From Halopseudomonas aestusnigri (lineage in GTDB: Bacteria; Pseudomonadota; Gammaproteobacteria; Pseudomonadales; Pseudomonadaceae), in NCBI RefSeq assembly GCF_002197985.1, contig NZ_NBYK01000001.1:255023-319022 (forward strand): 64,000 bases of DNA. The letters are read 5' to 3'. The notes under the pieces are model-generated. The model had not been told where the DNA came from. It was given only the letters and a program-made list of their open reading frames with translations, and made no database searches. The position numbers and the translations under genes were made by a program. Below, piece by piece: positions 1 through 6,469 of this stretch (its first letter is position 1; each line of letters begins with the position of its first letter).

Positions 1-1197
1 GTACTGTGCCTCTTCTGGCGCATAGGCGACGCTGCCACGCAGGGTCAGGCGGTCGGAGGCATGCCAGATACCTTTGAGAAAGTAGTTGTCGATGCTGCGA
101 GTCTGTTCTTCTTCGCGGTAGCCGTAGGTATCGACCAGGTGTGAGGAATAGAAGCTGAGCGGGATCTCCGAACGCTTCTGACTGAAGCTGGCGAGCAGGC
201 CGAAGTCGTCGTTCAGGTAGCCTTCCAGAGTACCGCGCACGGTCGTTTTCTCGAACTCCGGCTGGCCGTCATCCCAGGAGGAGGCGTTTTCAACGTCGTC
301 GGCTTCCACTGGGTCAATGTGGTATTCGGTCCACTCCGAGCGGGTGATCTGGTAGGACAGGCTGCCGGACAGCTCGCGCTTGGGGTCGCGGGTGCGGGCA
401 TTGACTACGCCGCCGTTGAAACCGCCGTATTCGGCGGACACGTTGCTGTCGAGTACTTCGATCTCTTCCAGCAGGTCGGTATCCAGGGCCAAACCCTGGC
501 TGCGACCGGGTACGGCAAACAGGCGATAAGGAGTGTCTTCTTGGGCCGGGTCGATGTCGTTGTTCATGTTCATACCATCGACGATAAAGGCGTTCTGATA
601 GAACTGAGCACCGTTGATGCTGATATCGGCCGGGCTGATTTCCCCCGGAGTGCGGCTGCTTTGTTGGCTGTTGTCGAACTGCACCGCCGGGTTGGTTTTC
701 AGCAGGCTGGTGATATCGCCATTGCCTGCAGGCAGCGCCTCGATTACTGAACGGGGCAAGGTGTTGCTGCTTTGGTAGGGGCTGGACGTGTGTTCGGCAA
801 GGACCTGCAGGGTGGGCAGGCGAACGTCACCGGCGGCGTCGGATTGAATCAGTTGTTGCGGAAGAATAATGACAGTGTCGTCATCGCTGAGTTGCCAGCT
901 CAGGCCACTGCCTTCCAGCAGCATGCCAAGCACAGTCAGAACCGACAGCTGCCCCTGAATGGCTGGCGCCTGATGATCAGCCAGCAATTCCGACGGCGCG
1001 CTGACCTGCAGGCCAGACTGGTTGCTAAACGCCAGTAAAGCAGTTGCCAGAGGTTGTGCCGGGATGTCGTAGATGTAAAAGCTTATTTGCTTGTCGCTGG
1101 CAGTGTTGGCCTGACTGGCAAGCGGGATAAGTCCCAGAGCAATCGCGCACGTAAGTGCGCAAGGGCGGAGTGACCGCAGGGTGGGTTGGTTGGGCAC
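1..1197 (-). CDS. TonB-dependent outer-membrane receptor with N-terminal signalling (STN) domain, partial
   Basis: This is the N-terminal 399 codons of a ferric-siderophore-type receptor; the rest lies beyond base 1. I chose the GTG at 1197 because AGGGAG sits 8 bases upstream; an in-frame GTG at 1203 is too close to it. A signal peptide ends near LASQA. It is followed by an STN domain (about residues 30-85) of the FecA/FpvA type, a TonB-box-like TLQVLAEH, and a plug domain containing SINGAQ and FIVDGMNMNNDIDP. The barrel then begins and is cut off. STN domains pass ligand occupancy to a FecR-type protein, and one is encoded immediately upstream on the same strand. The product should import an iron chelate or similar compound and induce its own synthesis. 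The ligand cannot be read from the sequence. Confidence 0.9.
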   Translation of the reverse strand, partial: MPNQPTLRSLRPCALTCAIALGLIPLASQANTASDKQISFYIYDIPAQPLATALLAFSNQSGLQVSAPSELLADHQAPAIQGQLSVLTVLGMLLEGSGLSWQLSDDDTVIILPQQLIQSDAAGDVRLPTLQVLAEHTSSPYQSSNTLPRSVIEALPAGNGDITSLLKTNPAVQFDNSQQSSRTPGEISPADISINGAQFYQNAFIVDGMNMNNDIDPAQEDTPYRLFAVPGRSQGLALDTDLLEEIEVLDSNVSAEYGGFNGGVVNARTRDPKRELSGSLSYQITRSEWTEYHIDPVEADDVENASSWDDGQPEFEKTTVRGTLEGYLNDDFGLLASFSQKRSEIPLSFYSSHLVDTYGYREEEQTRSIDNYFLKGIWHASDRLTLRGSVAYAPEEAQY

Positions 1198-1225
1198 AGA
1201 CACGGCTCCCTGTTGAATTTTGAAT

Positions 1226-1240
1226 TGATAATGATTCGCG
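1226..1240 (-). promoter_or_regulatory. Probable Fur box upstream of the TonB receptor
   Basis: The 15 bases match the Fur 7-1-7 consensus TGATAATnATTATCA with a perfect left half (TGATAAT) and 4 of 7 matches in the right half. The site is about 30-45 bases upstream of the receptor start, in the 96-base gap between the anti-sigma and receptor genes, which suggests that the receptor has its own iron-controlled promoter. This rests on motif matching only. Confidence 0.5.
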
Positions 1241-1293
1241 TTTGCAGGGGTGTGACGTGTGAGTGCCGCGTTTTTTCAGCAATGCGGGGAAAA

Positions 1294-2211
1294 TTAGTCG
1301 CTGATGATGGTCAACCAGGGTGAAACGCTGTTGATGCGGGCATTGTAGGGGCCTAAAACGGCACGTAAGGCTGCATCCGGAGTGTCTAGTTTGAAGCGGC
1401 CTGTGACCCGCTTCTGGGCAAGCTCCGGGCTGCGCAGCCACAGGTATCCGGATCGATATCGGCCCAGTTCCACCAGCACGCTGGTCAGAGGTTGGTCCTG
1501 AACTGTCAGGTAACCGGTTTGCCACTCGGCAATGTGTGTGCTGTCTACCGCGCTGATGCAGTCGTTCCGGCAGTCATTGGCTGCAAGCTGCTGGCCTGCA
1601 TTGAGCACAACCTCTGGACCGTCCGGGTAGGCCACCCGGACTTGCCCCTCGCGAACCTGAACAGCATTGCGCCTGCTATCGGTATCTACCAGAAAGGCGG
1701 TGCCGGTGACGGTGACGGTCAGATCATCCGTGAACACTTGAAACGGGCGGCTGGCGTCTGGGCTGACTTGCAGGAACACTCGGCCCTTGTGCAGATCGAG
1801 ATGGCGGCTGTCGTTGGCCATGCTGACATCCAGCTCGGTGCCAGCATCCATAAATACGCGGGTGCCGTCGGTCAGAGTAATCTGCTCGGGTTGGTTATCG
1901 CTGCGATATTGCGGGTGCTTGTGCAGCAGACTATGACCGATGACTGTGGACAGCAGAACGCTGGCCGCAAGTGCTGACGGATAACGCCAGCGGCGTTGTC
2001 TGGGTTTGTTTGTCCGCGGCAGCGGCGTGAGGCTTGCCGTAAGCTGCCAGACTTGCTGAGCGCGTTGCCATGACCGCCAGTGGCTTGGGTCTTGCTGCAG
2101 CCACTGCTGTAGCTCAGCATCCAGCGCAGGGTCGTCCGGAACCTGCTGTTGTCGCAGGAGCCAGTCGGCGGCGGCGGCATCTGGGCTGTCTTTGGCGTAT
2201 GGCTCAGTCAT
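1294..2211 (-). CDS. FecR-family anti-sigma factor / sigma regulator
   Basis: The 305-aa protein has the FecR layout. An N-terminal DUF4880-like segment (residues about 10-55, with DAAAADWLL and WQRAQQVW) should bind the sigma factor in the cytoplasm. A single membrane segment follows (YPSALAASVLLSTVIGHSLL, about residues 77-96), then a periplasmic FecR domain (ITLTDGTRVFMDAGTELDV, then VTVTGTAFLVDTD and VREGQVRV) and a C-terminal region ending in PWLTIISD. In this family the periplasmic part contacts the STN domain of the receptor and controls the cognate sigma factor. The start overlaps the sigma gene by 8 bases, so the two are translationally coupled. Confidence 0.92.
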   Translation of the reverse strand: MTEPYAKDSPDAAAADWLLRQQQVPDDPALDAELQQWLQQDPSHWRSWQRAQQVWQLTASLTPLPRTNKPRQRRWRYPSALAASVLLSTVIGHSLLHKHPQYRSDNQPEQITLTDGTRVFMDAGTELDVSMANDSRHLDLHKGRVFLQVSPDASRPFQVFTDDLTVTVTGTAFLVDTDSRRNAVQVREGQVRVAYPDGPEVVLNAGQQLAANDCRNDCISAVDSTHIAEWQTGYLTVQDQPLTSVLVELGRYRSGYLWLRSPELAQKRVTGRFKLDTPDAALRAVLGPYNARINSVSPWLTIISD

Positions 2212-2707
2212 CGCTGACCTGCTGCATGCAATGAAGCAGTGCAGTATGCACCAGCTGGTGGGCGAGGGTTGTGGATATGCTCAGTTCTGCAGCGATCTCT
2301 TTGAAGCGGAGTCCATGCACGCGGTGCAAGAGGAAGGCGCGGCGGGTGCGTTCTGGCAGGGAGTTCAGGCCCGCCTCGATTCGTTTTAATGTGTCCTGAT
2401 GCTGGGTAATCGCTTCCGGTTGGCCGAGTGCCGAGGGCAGACTGTCGAGCAGGGCATCGCCATCCGGCTGAGTGTTTTCGATCTGCTGGCGTCGGCTGCA
2501 GTCGACTGCGAGATTACGAACGATGCGATACAGATAGGCGACCGGGTTATCGATGCGCGGCGTGCTGCTCTGGCGGCTGAAGCGCAGCCAGGCTTCTTGC
2601 ACGATGTCTTCTGCCTGGGCACGGCTGTGGACGATCGGCTGGGCGTAATCGATCAGCGCGGTGCGATGGCGAAGGTAGAGTTCCAGTAGGGGAGGACCCG
2701 ATTTCAT
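2204..2707 (-). CDS. ECF (FecI-type) RNA polymerase sigma factor
   Basis: The 167-aa product starts MKSGPPLLELYLRHRTALIDYA and contains sigma-70 region 2 (RAQAEDIVQEAWLRF, then NPVAYLYRIVRNLAVD) and region 4 (LNSLPERTRRAFLLHRVHGL, then FKEIAAELSIS and a helix-turn-helix). I reject a longer reading from 2764 because its first codons lie inside the Fur operator and encode a run of isoleucines. No strong ribosome-binding site precedes the chosen ATG. With the FecR gene and the receptor it forms a FecI-FecR-FecA style cell-surface signalling system. The expected target is the adjacent receptor promoter. Confidence 0.92.
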   Translation of the reverse strand: MKSGPPLLELYLRHRTALIDYAQPIVHSRAQAEDIVQEAWLRFSRQSSTPRIDNPVAYLYRIVRNLAVDCSRRQQIENTQPDGDALLDSLPSALGQPEAITQHQDTLKRIEAGLNSLPERTRRAFLLHRVHGLRFKEIAAELSISTTLAHQLVHTALLHCMQQVSDD

Positions 2708-2748
2708 GTTGCGTTTCAGTGATGGCGAAGTGGGTATTTTTGCGCAAA

Positions 2749-2763
2749 TGATAATTATTATCA
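2749..2763. promoter_or_regulatory. Fur box, perfect 7-1-7 palindrome
   Basis: TGATAATTATTATCA is an exact match to the Fur consensus TGATAATnATTATCA. It lies 42 bases upstream of the sigma factor start and 61 bases upstream of tcdA, which runs the other way. The position fits iron repression of the sigma/anti-sigma pair. An effect on tcdA is possible but is not shown by the sequence. Confidence 0.9.
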
Positions 2764-2823
2764 ATAAATGAGGGTCGGTATTTTGCCGCTTACCGTATAC
2801 TGTTGCGCCGCAGGAGGATGCCC

Positions 2824-3600
2824 ATGATTACCGAAGACCCCCGTTTTGCCGGAATTGGCCGTTTGTATGGTACCGATGCGCTTGCGCGTCTGGCGGCCAG
2901 TCATGTGGTGGTCGTCGGGATTGGTGGGGTCGGCAGTTGGGTGGCCGAAGCGCTGGCCCGTAGCGGTGTTGGCCGCATCAGTCTGATCGACATGGACGAG
3001 GTCTGCGTCAGCAACGTCAACCGTCAGCTGCACGCGCTGGACGGTCAGGTGGGCAGGCCCAAGGTTGAGGTGATGGCCGAGCGTCTGCGGGCGATCAGCC
3101 CGGAGTGCGACGTGCGCCCGGTGATGGATTTTGTCACGCCCAGCAATCTGGCCGAGCTGATAACCGATGACATCGATTGCGTTGTCGACTGCATCGACAG
3201 CGTCAACGCCAAGGTGGCACTGATTGCCTGGTGCCGCCGCCGCAAGATTCCGGTGATCACCACCGGTGGTGCGGGCGGGCAGATCGACCCGACGCAGATT
3301 ACCGTCGCGGACCTGTCCAAAACCGTCAACGACCCGCTGGCCGCCAAGGCCCGCTCACTGCTGCGCCGCGACCACAACTTCCCCCGCGCCGACAGCAAGC
3401 GCAGCTTCGGCGTGCCCTGCGTCTACTCGAAAGAACAGCTGCGCTATCCTAAACCCGACGGCAGCGTCTGCACTCAGAAATCCTTCGTCGGTGAGGGTGT
3501 GCGCCTGGACTGCTCCGGCGGCTTTGGTGCGGTCACCATGGTTACCGCTACCTTCGGCATGGTAGCCGCGGCGCAGGCTGTTGGGCGCTTGCTCCGCTAG
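2824..3600 (+). CDS. tcdA: tRNA threonylcarbamoyladenosine dehydratase TcdA (CsdL)
   Basis: This 258-aa ThiF/E1-like protein is expected to cyclise t6A at position 37 of ANN-decoding tRNAs to ct6A, using ATP. The nucleotide-binding GIGGVGSW is at residues 32-39, followed by SLIDMDEVCVSNVNRQ and VDCIDSVNAKVAL, which are typical of the family. The ATG at 2824 is chosen because AGGAGG ends 6 bases before it; ATG 2818 would abut that site. In E. coli the gene follows csdA-csdE, a sulfur donor and acceptor pair; neither is adjacent here. Confidence 0.93.
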   Translation: MITEDPRFAGIGRLYGTDALARLAASHVVVVGIGGVGSWVAEALARSGVGRISLIDMDEVCVSNVNRQLHALDGQVGRPKVEVMAERLRAISPECDVRPVMDFVTPSNLAELITDDIDCVVDCIDSVNAKVALIAWCRRRKIPVITTGGAGGQIDPTQITVADLSKTVNDPLAAKARSLLRRDHNFPRADSKRSFGVPCVYSKEQLRYPKPDGSVCTQKSFVGEGVRLDCSGGFGAVTMVTATFGMVAAAQAVGRLLR

Positions 3601-3616
3601 CGCAGCAAGCGAGCAG

Positions 3617-3642
3617 CAAGCCTCAAGCGGCAAGCTACAAGC
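3617..3642 (+). repeat. Left arm of a 26-bp perfect inverted repeat
   Basis: The arm begins CAAGCCTCAAGCGG and is exactly complementary to 3727-3752. It starts 17 bases after the tcdA stop. Built from AAGC/GCTT words, it resembles intergenic repeats common in Pseudomonas genomes. In RNA the two arms would form a 26-bp stem enclosing 84 bases. Confidence 0.85.
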
Positions 3643-3726
3643 AGTTCGAGTGAAGGGAGTTATCAGCGCTATAACCTGCAAGCGCGGCGGGGTAAGCCTG
3701 AAACCACAAAGCGCTTTTGGCTTTTG

Positions 3727-3752
3727 GCTTGTAGCTTGCCGCTTGAGGCTTG
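3727..3752 (-). repeat. Right arm of a 26-bp perfect inverted repeat
   Basis: The arm begins GCTTGTAGCTTGCCGC and is the exact reverse complement of 3617-3642. It lies just beside the dapD terminator hairpin. Confidence 0.85.
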
Positions 3753-3756
3753 TAGC

Positions 3757-3796
3757 TATAAAAGAGGCCCGAACCGTTCACCGGTACGGGCCTCTT
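3757..3796 (-). terminator. Intrinsic terminator of the dapD operon
   Basis: A 10-bp outer stem (AAGAGGCCCG at 3762-3771 with CGGGCCTCTT at 3787-3796) encloses a shorter inner stem. Read on the minus strand it ends in TTTTAT. It lies about 50 bases beyond the dapD stop and is the expected end of the glnD-dapC-reductase-dapD transcript. Confidence 0.8.
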
Positions 3797-3811
3797 CGCC
3801 GCCTGCTTGCA

Positions 3812-3834
3812 GCTTATAGCTTGCCGCTTGCAGC
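3812..3834 (+). repeat. Third, imperfect copy of the intergenic repeat
   Basis: GCTTATAGCTTGCCGCTTG repeats the 3727-3752 unit with one substitution, then diverges. It lies between the terminator hairpin and the dapD stop codon, so the 247-base spacer between tcdA and dapD holds three copies of one unit. Confidence 0.7.
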
Positions 3835-3847
3835 TCCCACAACGCGA

Positions 3848-4882
3848 TCAGTTGTGGGCATGCAGCATATCGTTCAGCTGAATCGCGCTCTTGTTGGTCT
3901 TGCACTCGATGGCGCCAGTCTGCGAGTTGCGGCGGAACAGCAGGTCGGACTGGTTGGCCAGGTCGCGGGCCTTGACGATTTCGACCAGGTTGTCGGCGTC
4001 GTCCAGCAGCGCGACCTTGATGCCGGCGGTGATATACAGACCGGCTTCAACGGTGCAGCGATCGCCCAGCGGGATACCGATACCGGCGTTGGCGCCGATC
4101 AGGCAGCCTTCGCCCACGGAGATGACGATGTTGCCGCCACCGGACAGGGTGCCCATGGTGGAGCAGCCGCCGCCCAGGTCGGAACCCTTGCCAACGAACA
4201 CGCCGGCGGAGATGCGGCCTTCAACCATGCTGGTGCCTGCGGTACCGGCGTTGAAGTTGATAAAGCCTTCGTGCATGACGGTGGTGCCTTCGCCCACGTA
4301 GGCGCCCAGACGTACACGGGCGGTGTCGGCGATGCGGATACCGGCCGGGACGACGTAGTCGGTCATTGATGGGAACTTGTCGATGCTGTGCACGACCAGC
4401 GACTCACCCTTCATGCGGGCAGCCATCTGACGCTGCGGCAGCTCGCTGATATCGATCGCACCCTGGGTTGTCCAAGCGACGTTCGGCAGCAGCGGGAAGA
4501 TGCCGGCCAGTACCACGCCGTGCGGCTTGACCAGACGGTGCGAGAGCAGGTGCAGCTTGAGGTAGGCTTCCGGAGTGGAGCTGGGCGCCTCGTCGCTGGC
4601 CAGTACGGTCGCGACCAGCGGACGGCTGCTGTCGGCCATCTGCGCGACCAGGGCGGCCTGCTCGCTGAAACCGGCCGCATTCAGTGCCTGGCTCAGTGCG
4701 CCGCATTGGCTGGCGGCGAAACCGATTGCCTGATTGCCTTCGGCATAACCAAGCTCGGCCTTGACCACGTCGACCAGGGCGTTGCCGGGGTTGAGCAGGG
4801 GTTGCGGATAGAACACCTCCAGCCACTCACCTGCGCTGTTCTGGGTGCCGATGCCAAAGGCCAGACTGAAACATTCACTCAT
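3848..4882 (-). CDS. dapD: 2,3,4,5-tetrahydropyridine-2,6-dicarboxylate N-succinyltransferase
   Basis: DapD adds a succinyl group from succinyl-CoA to tetrahydrodipicolinate in the diaminopimelate/lysine pathway. The 344-aa length is that of the longer Pseudomonas-type DapD rather than the roughly 275-aa enterobacterial form. An N-terminal alpha/beta part (residues 1-170) precedes a left-handed beta-helix of hexapeptide repeats (ARVRLGAYVGEGTTVM, VEGRISAGVFVGKGSDLGGG, GCLIGANAGIGIPLGDRC). An AAGGAA ribosome-binding site is 8 bases before the ATG. The other lysine-pathway gene of this cluster, dapC, is two genes upstream in the same transcript. Confidence 0.95.
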   Translation of the reverse strand: MSECFSLAFGIGTQNSAGEWLEVFYPQPLLNPGNALVDVVKAELGYAEGNQAIGFAASQCGALSQALNAAGFSEQAALVAQMADSSRPLVATVLASDEAPSSTPEAYLKLHLLSHRLVKPHGVVLAGIFPLLPNVAWTTQGAIDISELPQRQMAARMKGESLVVHSIDKFPSMTDYVVPAGIRIADTARVRLGAYVGEGTTVMHEGFINFNAGTAGTSMVEGRISAGVFVGKGSDLGGGCSTMGTLSGGGNIVISVGEGCLIGANAGIGIPLGDRCTVEAGLYITAGIKVALLDDADNLVEIVKARDLANQSDLLFRRNSQTGAIECKTNKSAIQLNDMLHAHN

Positions 4883-4906
4883 GGGGCGGTTCCTTTGATG
4901 CTAGTG

Positions 4907-5260
4907 CTATGCATTGGATTCAAACGCGCTGGCGTACCACTCCGGCTTGAAGCCGACCAGGCGCTGCGAGCCGATATCCAGTACCGGTCTTTTTATCATT
5001 GAGGGGTTGGCTTGCATCAGCGCAACCGCCTTGTCTGTATCGATGTTTGCCTTATCCGCGTCGTCAAGCTTGCGGAAGGTAGTGCCCTTGCGGTTGAGGA
5101 CGACTTCCCAGCCGTGTTCGGCGCACCAGGCATGCAGGCGTTCGGCGTCGATGCCTTGCGTCTTGTAATCGTGAAACTGGTAGTCGACACCGTGCTCTTC
5201 GAGCCAGGTGCGGGCCTTTTTCATGGTGTCGCAGGCCTTGATGCCGTACAGGATAATCAT
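4907..5260 (-). CDS. ArsC/Spx-family reductase (YffB-like)
   Basis: This is a 117-aa thioredoxin-fold protein of the ArsC family. It begins MIILYGIKACDTMKKARTWL, where C10 is the only active-site cysteine visible near the start, and continues with family patterns (FHDYKTQGID, LNRKGTTFRKL, NPSMIKRPVLD). YffB-type members are not dedicated arsenate reductases, and the physiological substrate is not known to me. The gene starts 3 bases after the dapC stop and is followed by dapD, so it is cotranscribed with lysine genes. That placement, also common in other pseudomonads, is unexplained. Confidence 0.85.
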   Translation of the reverse strand: MIILYGIKACDTMKKARTWLEEHGVDYQFHDYKTQGIDAERLHAWCAEHGWEVVLNRKGTTFRKLDDADKANIDTDKAVALMQANPSMIKRPVLDIGSQRLVGFKPEWYASAFESNA

Positions 5261-5263
5261 GGC

Positions 5264-6460
5264 TTACAGGCTCCTGATGAAGTCGCGGATGCGTTCGGCA
5301 GCTTCAATGCACTCGTCCAGCGGGGCGACCAGCGCCATGCGGACCCGTCCGGCGCCGGGATTATAACCATCAATTTCCCGTGACAGGTAACGTCCGGGCA
5401 CCACGGCGACATTCTGCTCGGCCAGCAGGCGGGTAGTGAAGGTCTCGTCGTCGATGGGGGTCTTGGGCCACAGGTAGAAACCGGCGTCGGGGCGCTCGAC
5501 CTCCATCACGTCGGCGAGAATGGCAAGAACAGCGTCGAACTTGGCCTGATACTGGGCGCGGTTGTCGGCAACGTGCGCTTCATCCTGCCACGCGGCGATG
5601 CTGGCGATCTGGCTGTGGATCGGCATCGCGCAGCCGTGGTAGGTACGGTAGGTGAGATACGGCTTGAGCAGGCTGGCGTCGCCGGCGACGAAGCCCGAGC
5701 GCAGGCCCGGCAGGTTGGAGCGCTTGGACAGGCTGTGGAACACCACGCAGCGGGCGTAGTCGTCACGGCCCATGGCGGCGCAGGCCTGCAGCAGACCGAC
5801 CGGCGCGGGGCCGTCCGGGGCGTATATTTCGCTGTAGCACTCGTCCGAGGCGATCACGAAGTCGTACTGGTCGGCCAGCTTGATCAACTGCTGCAGGGTG
5901 TCCAGTGGAATGACTGCACCGGTCGGGTTACCCGGTGTGCAGATAAACAGCAGCTGGCAGCGCTGCCAGATGTCGGCCGGGACGGCGCCGAAATCCGGGA
6001 TAAAGCCATTGCTGCCGTCGCAGGCCAGGTAGTGCGGCTCTACACCAGCCAGAAACGCCGCGCCTTCATAGATCTGATAGAAGGGGTTGGGGCTGACCAC
6101 CAGCCCCTGCGGATCGCGGGCGATCAGTGCCTGGGTAAAGGAGAACAGCGCTTCACGGGTGCCGTTGACCGGGATGATGTTGCCATTGATATCCAGGCTG
6201 CCGTGTTTCAGTGCAAAGCGTTTTGTCAGCCACTCGGCGATGCTCTGGCGCAGCTCGGGCTTACCCTGGGTCGTCGGGTAGACCGCCGCCTGGTTGAGGT
6301 TGTCGGCCAGGGCCTGCAGCACGAAGGGCGGAGACGGGTGCTTGGGCTCGCCGATTGACAGCGAGATCGGGCGCAGTGCCGGGTTCGGGGTGACGTCGGC
6401 GATCAGGGCGCGCAGCTTTTCAAAAGGGTAGGGCTGCAGGCGCTGCAGGTCGTGATTCAT
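5264..6460 (-). CDS. dapC: N-succinyldiaminopimelate aminotransferase
   Basis: This 398-aa fold-type I PLP aminotransferase converts N-succinyl-2-amino-6-oxopimelate to N-succinyl-LL-diaminopimelate using glutamate. Visible elements are SLSIGEPKHPSP, the conserved NGTREALF segment, CTPGNPTGAVIP, SDECYSEIY and the PLP-lysine segment FHSLSKRSNLPGLRSGF. The C terminus carries GRVRMALVAPLDEC. It begins 9 bases after the glnD stop, and the reductase and dapD genes follow, placing two diaminopimelate-pathway steps in one transcript with the nitrogen sensor glnD. Confidence 0.93.
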   Translation of the reverse strand: MNHDLQRLQPYPFEKLRALIADVTPNPALRPISLSIGEPKHPSPPFVLQALADNLNQAAVYPTTQGKPELRQSIAEWLTKRFALKHGSLDINGNIIPVNGTREALFSFTQALIARDPQGLVVSPNPFYQIYEGAAFLAGVEPHYLACDGSNGFIPDFGAVPADIWQRCQLLFICTPGNPTGAVIPLDTLQQLIKLADQYDFVIASDECYSEIYAPDGPAPVGLLQACAAMGRDDYARCVVFHSLSKRSNLPGLRSGFVAGDASLLKPYLTYRTYHGCAMPIHSQIASIAAWQDEAHVADNRAQYQAKFDAVLAILADVMEVERPDAGFYLWPKTPIDDETFTTRLLAEQNVAVVPGRYLSREIDGYNPGAGRVRMALVAPLDECIEAAERIRDFIRSL

Positions 6461-6469
6461 GCGGTGTCC

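Noticed and set aside
2708-2764. Longer N terminus for the ECF sigma factor starting at 2764
   Set aside because: The extra codons lie in the Fur palindrome and encode an isoleucine run; family members begin close to the helix at MKSGPPLLELYL.
3601-3847. CRISPR array in the tcdA-dapD spacer
   Set aside because: Only three repeat copies, one inverted and one imperfect, with unequal spacing and an ordinary terminator between; no cas genes in the window.
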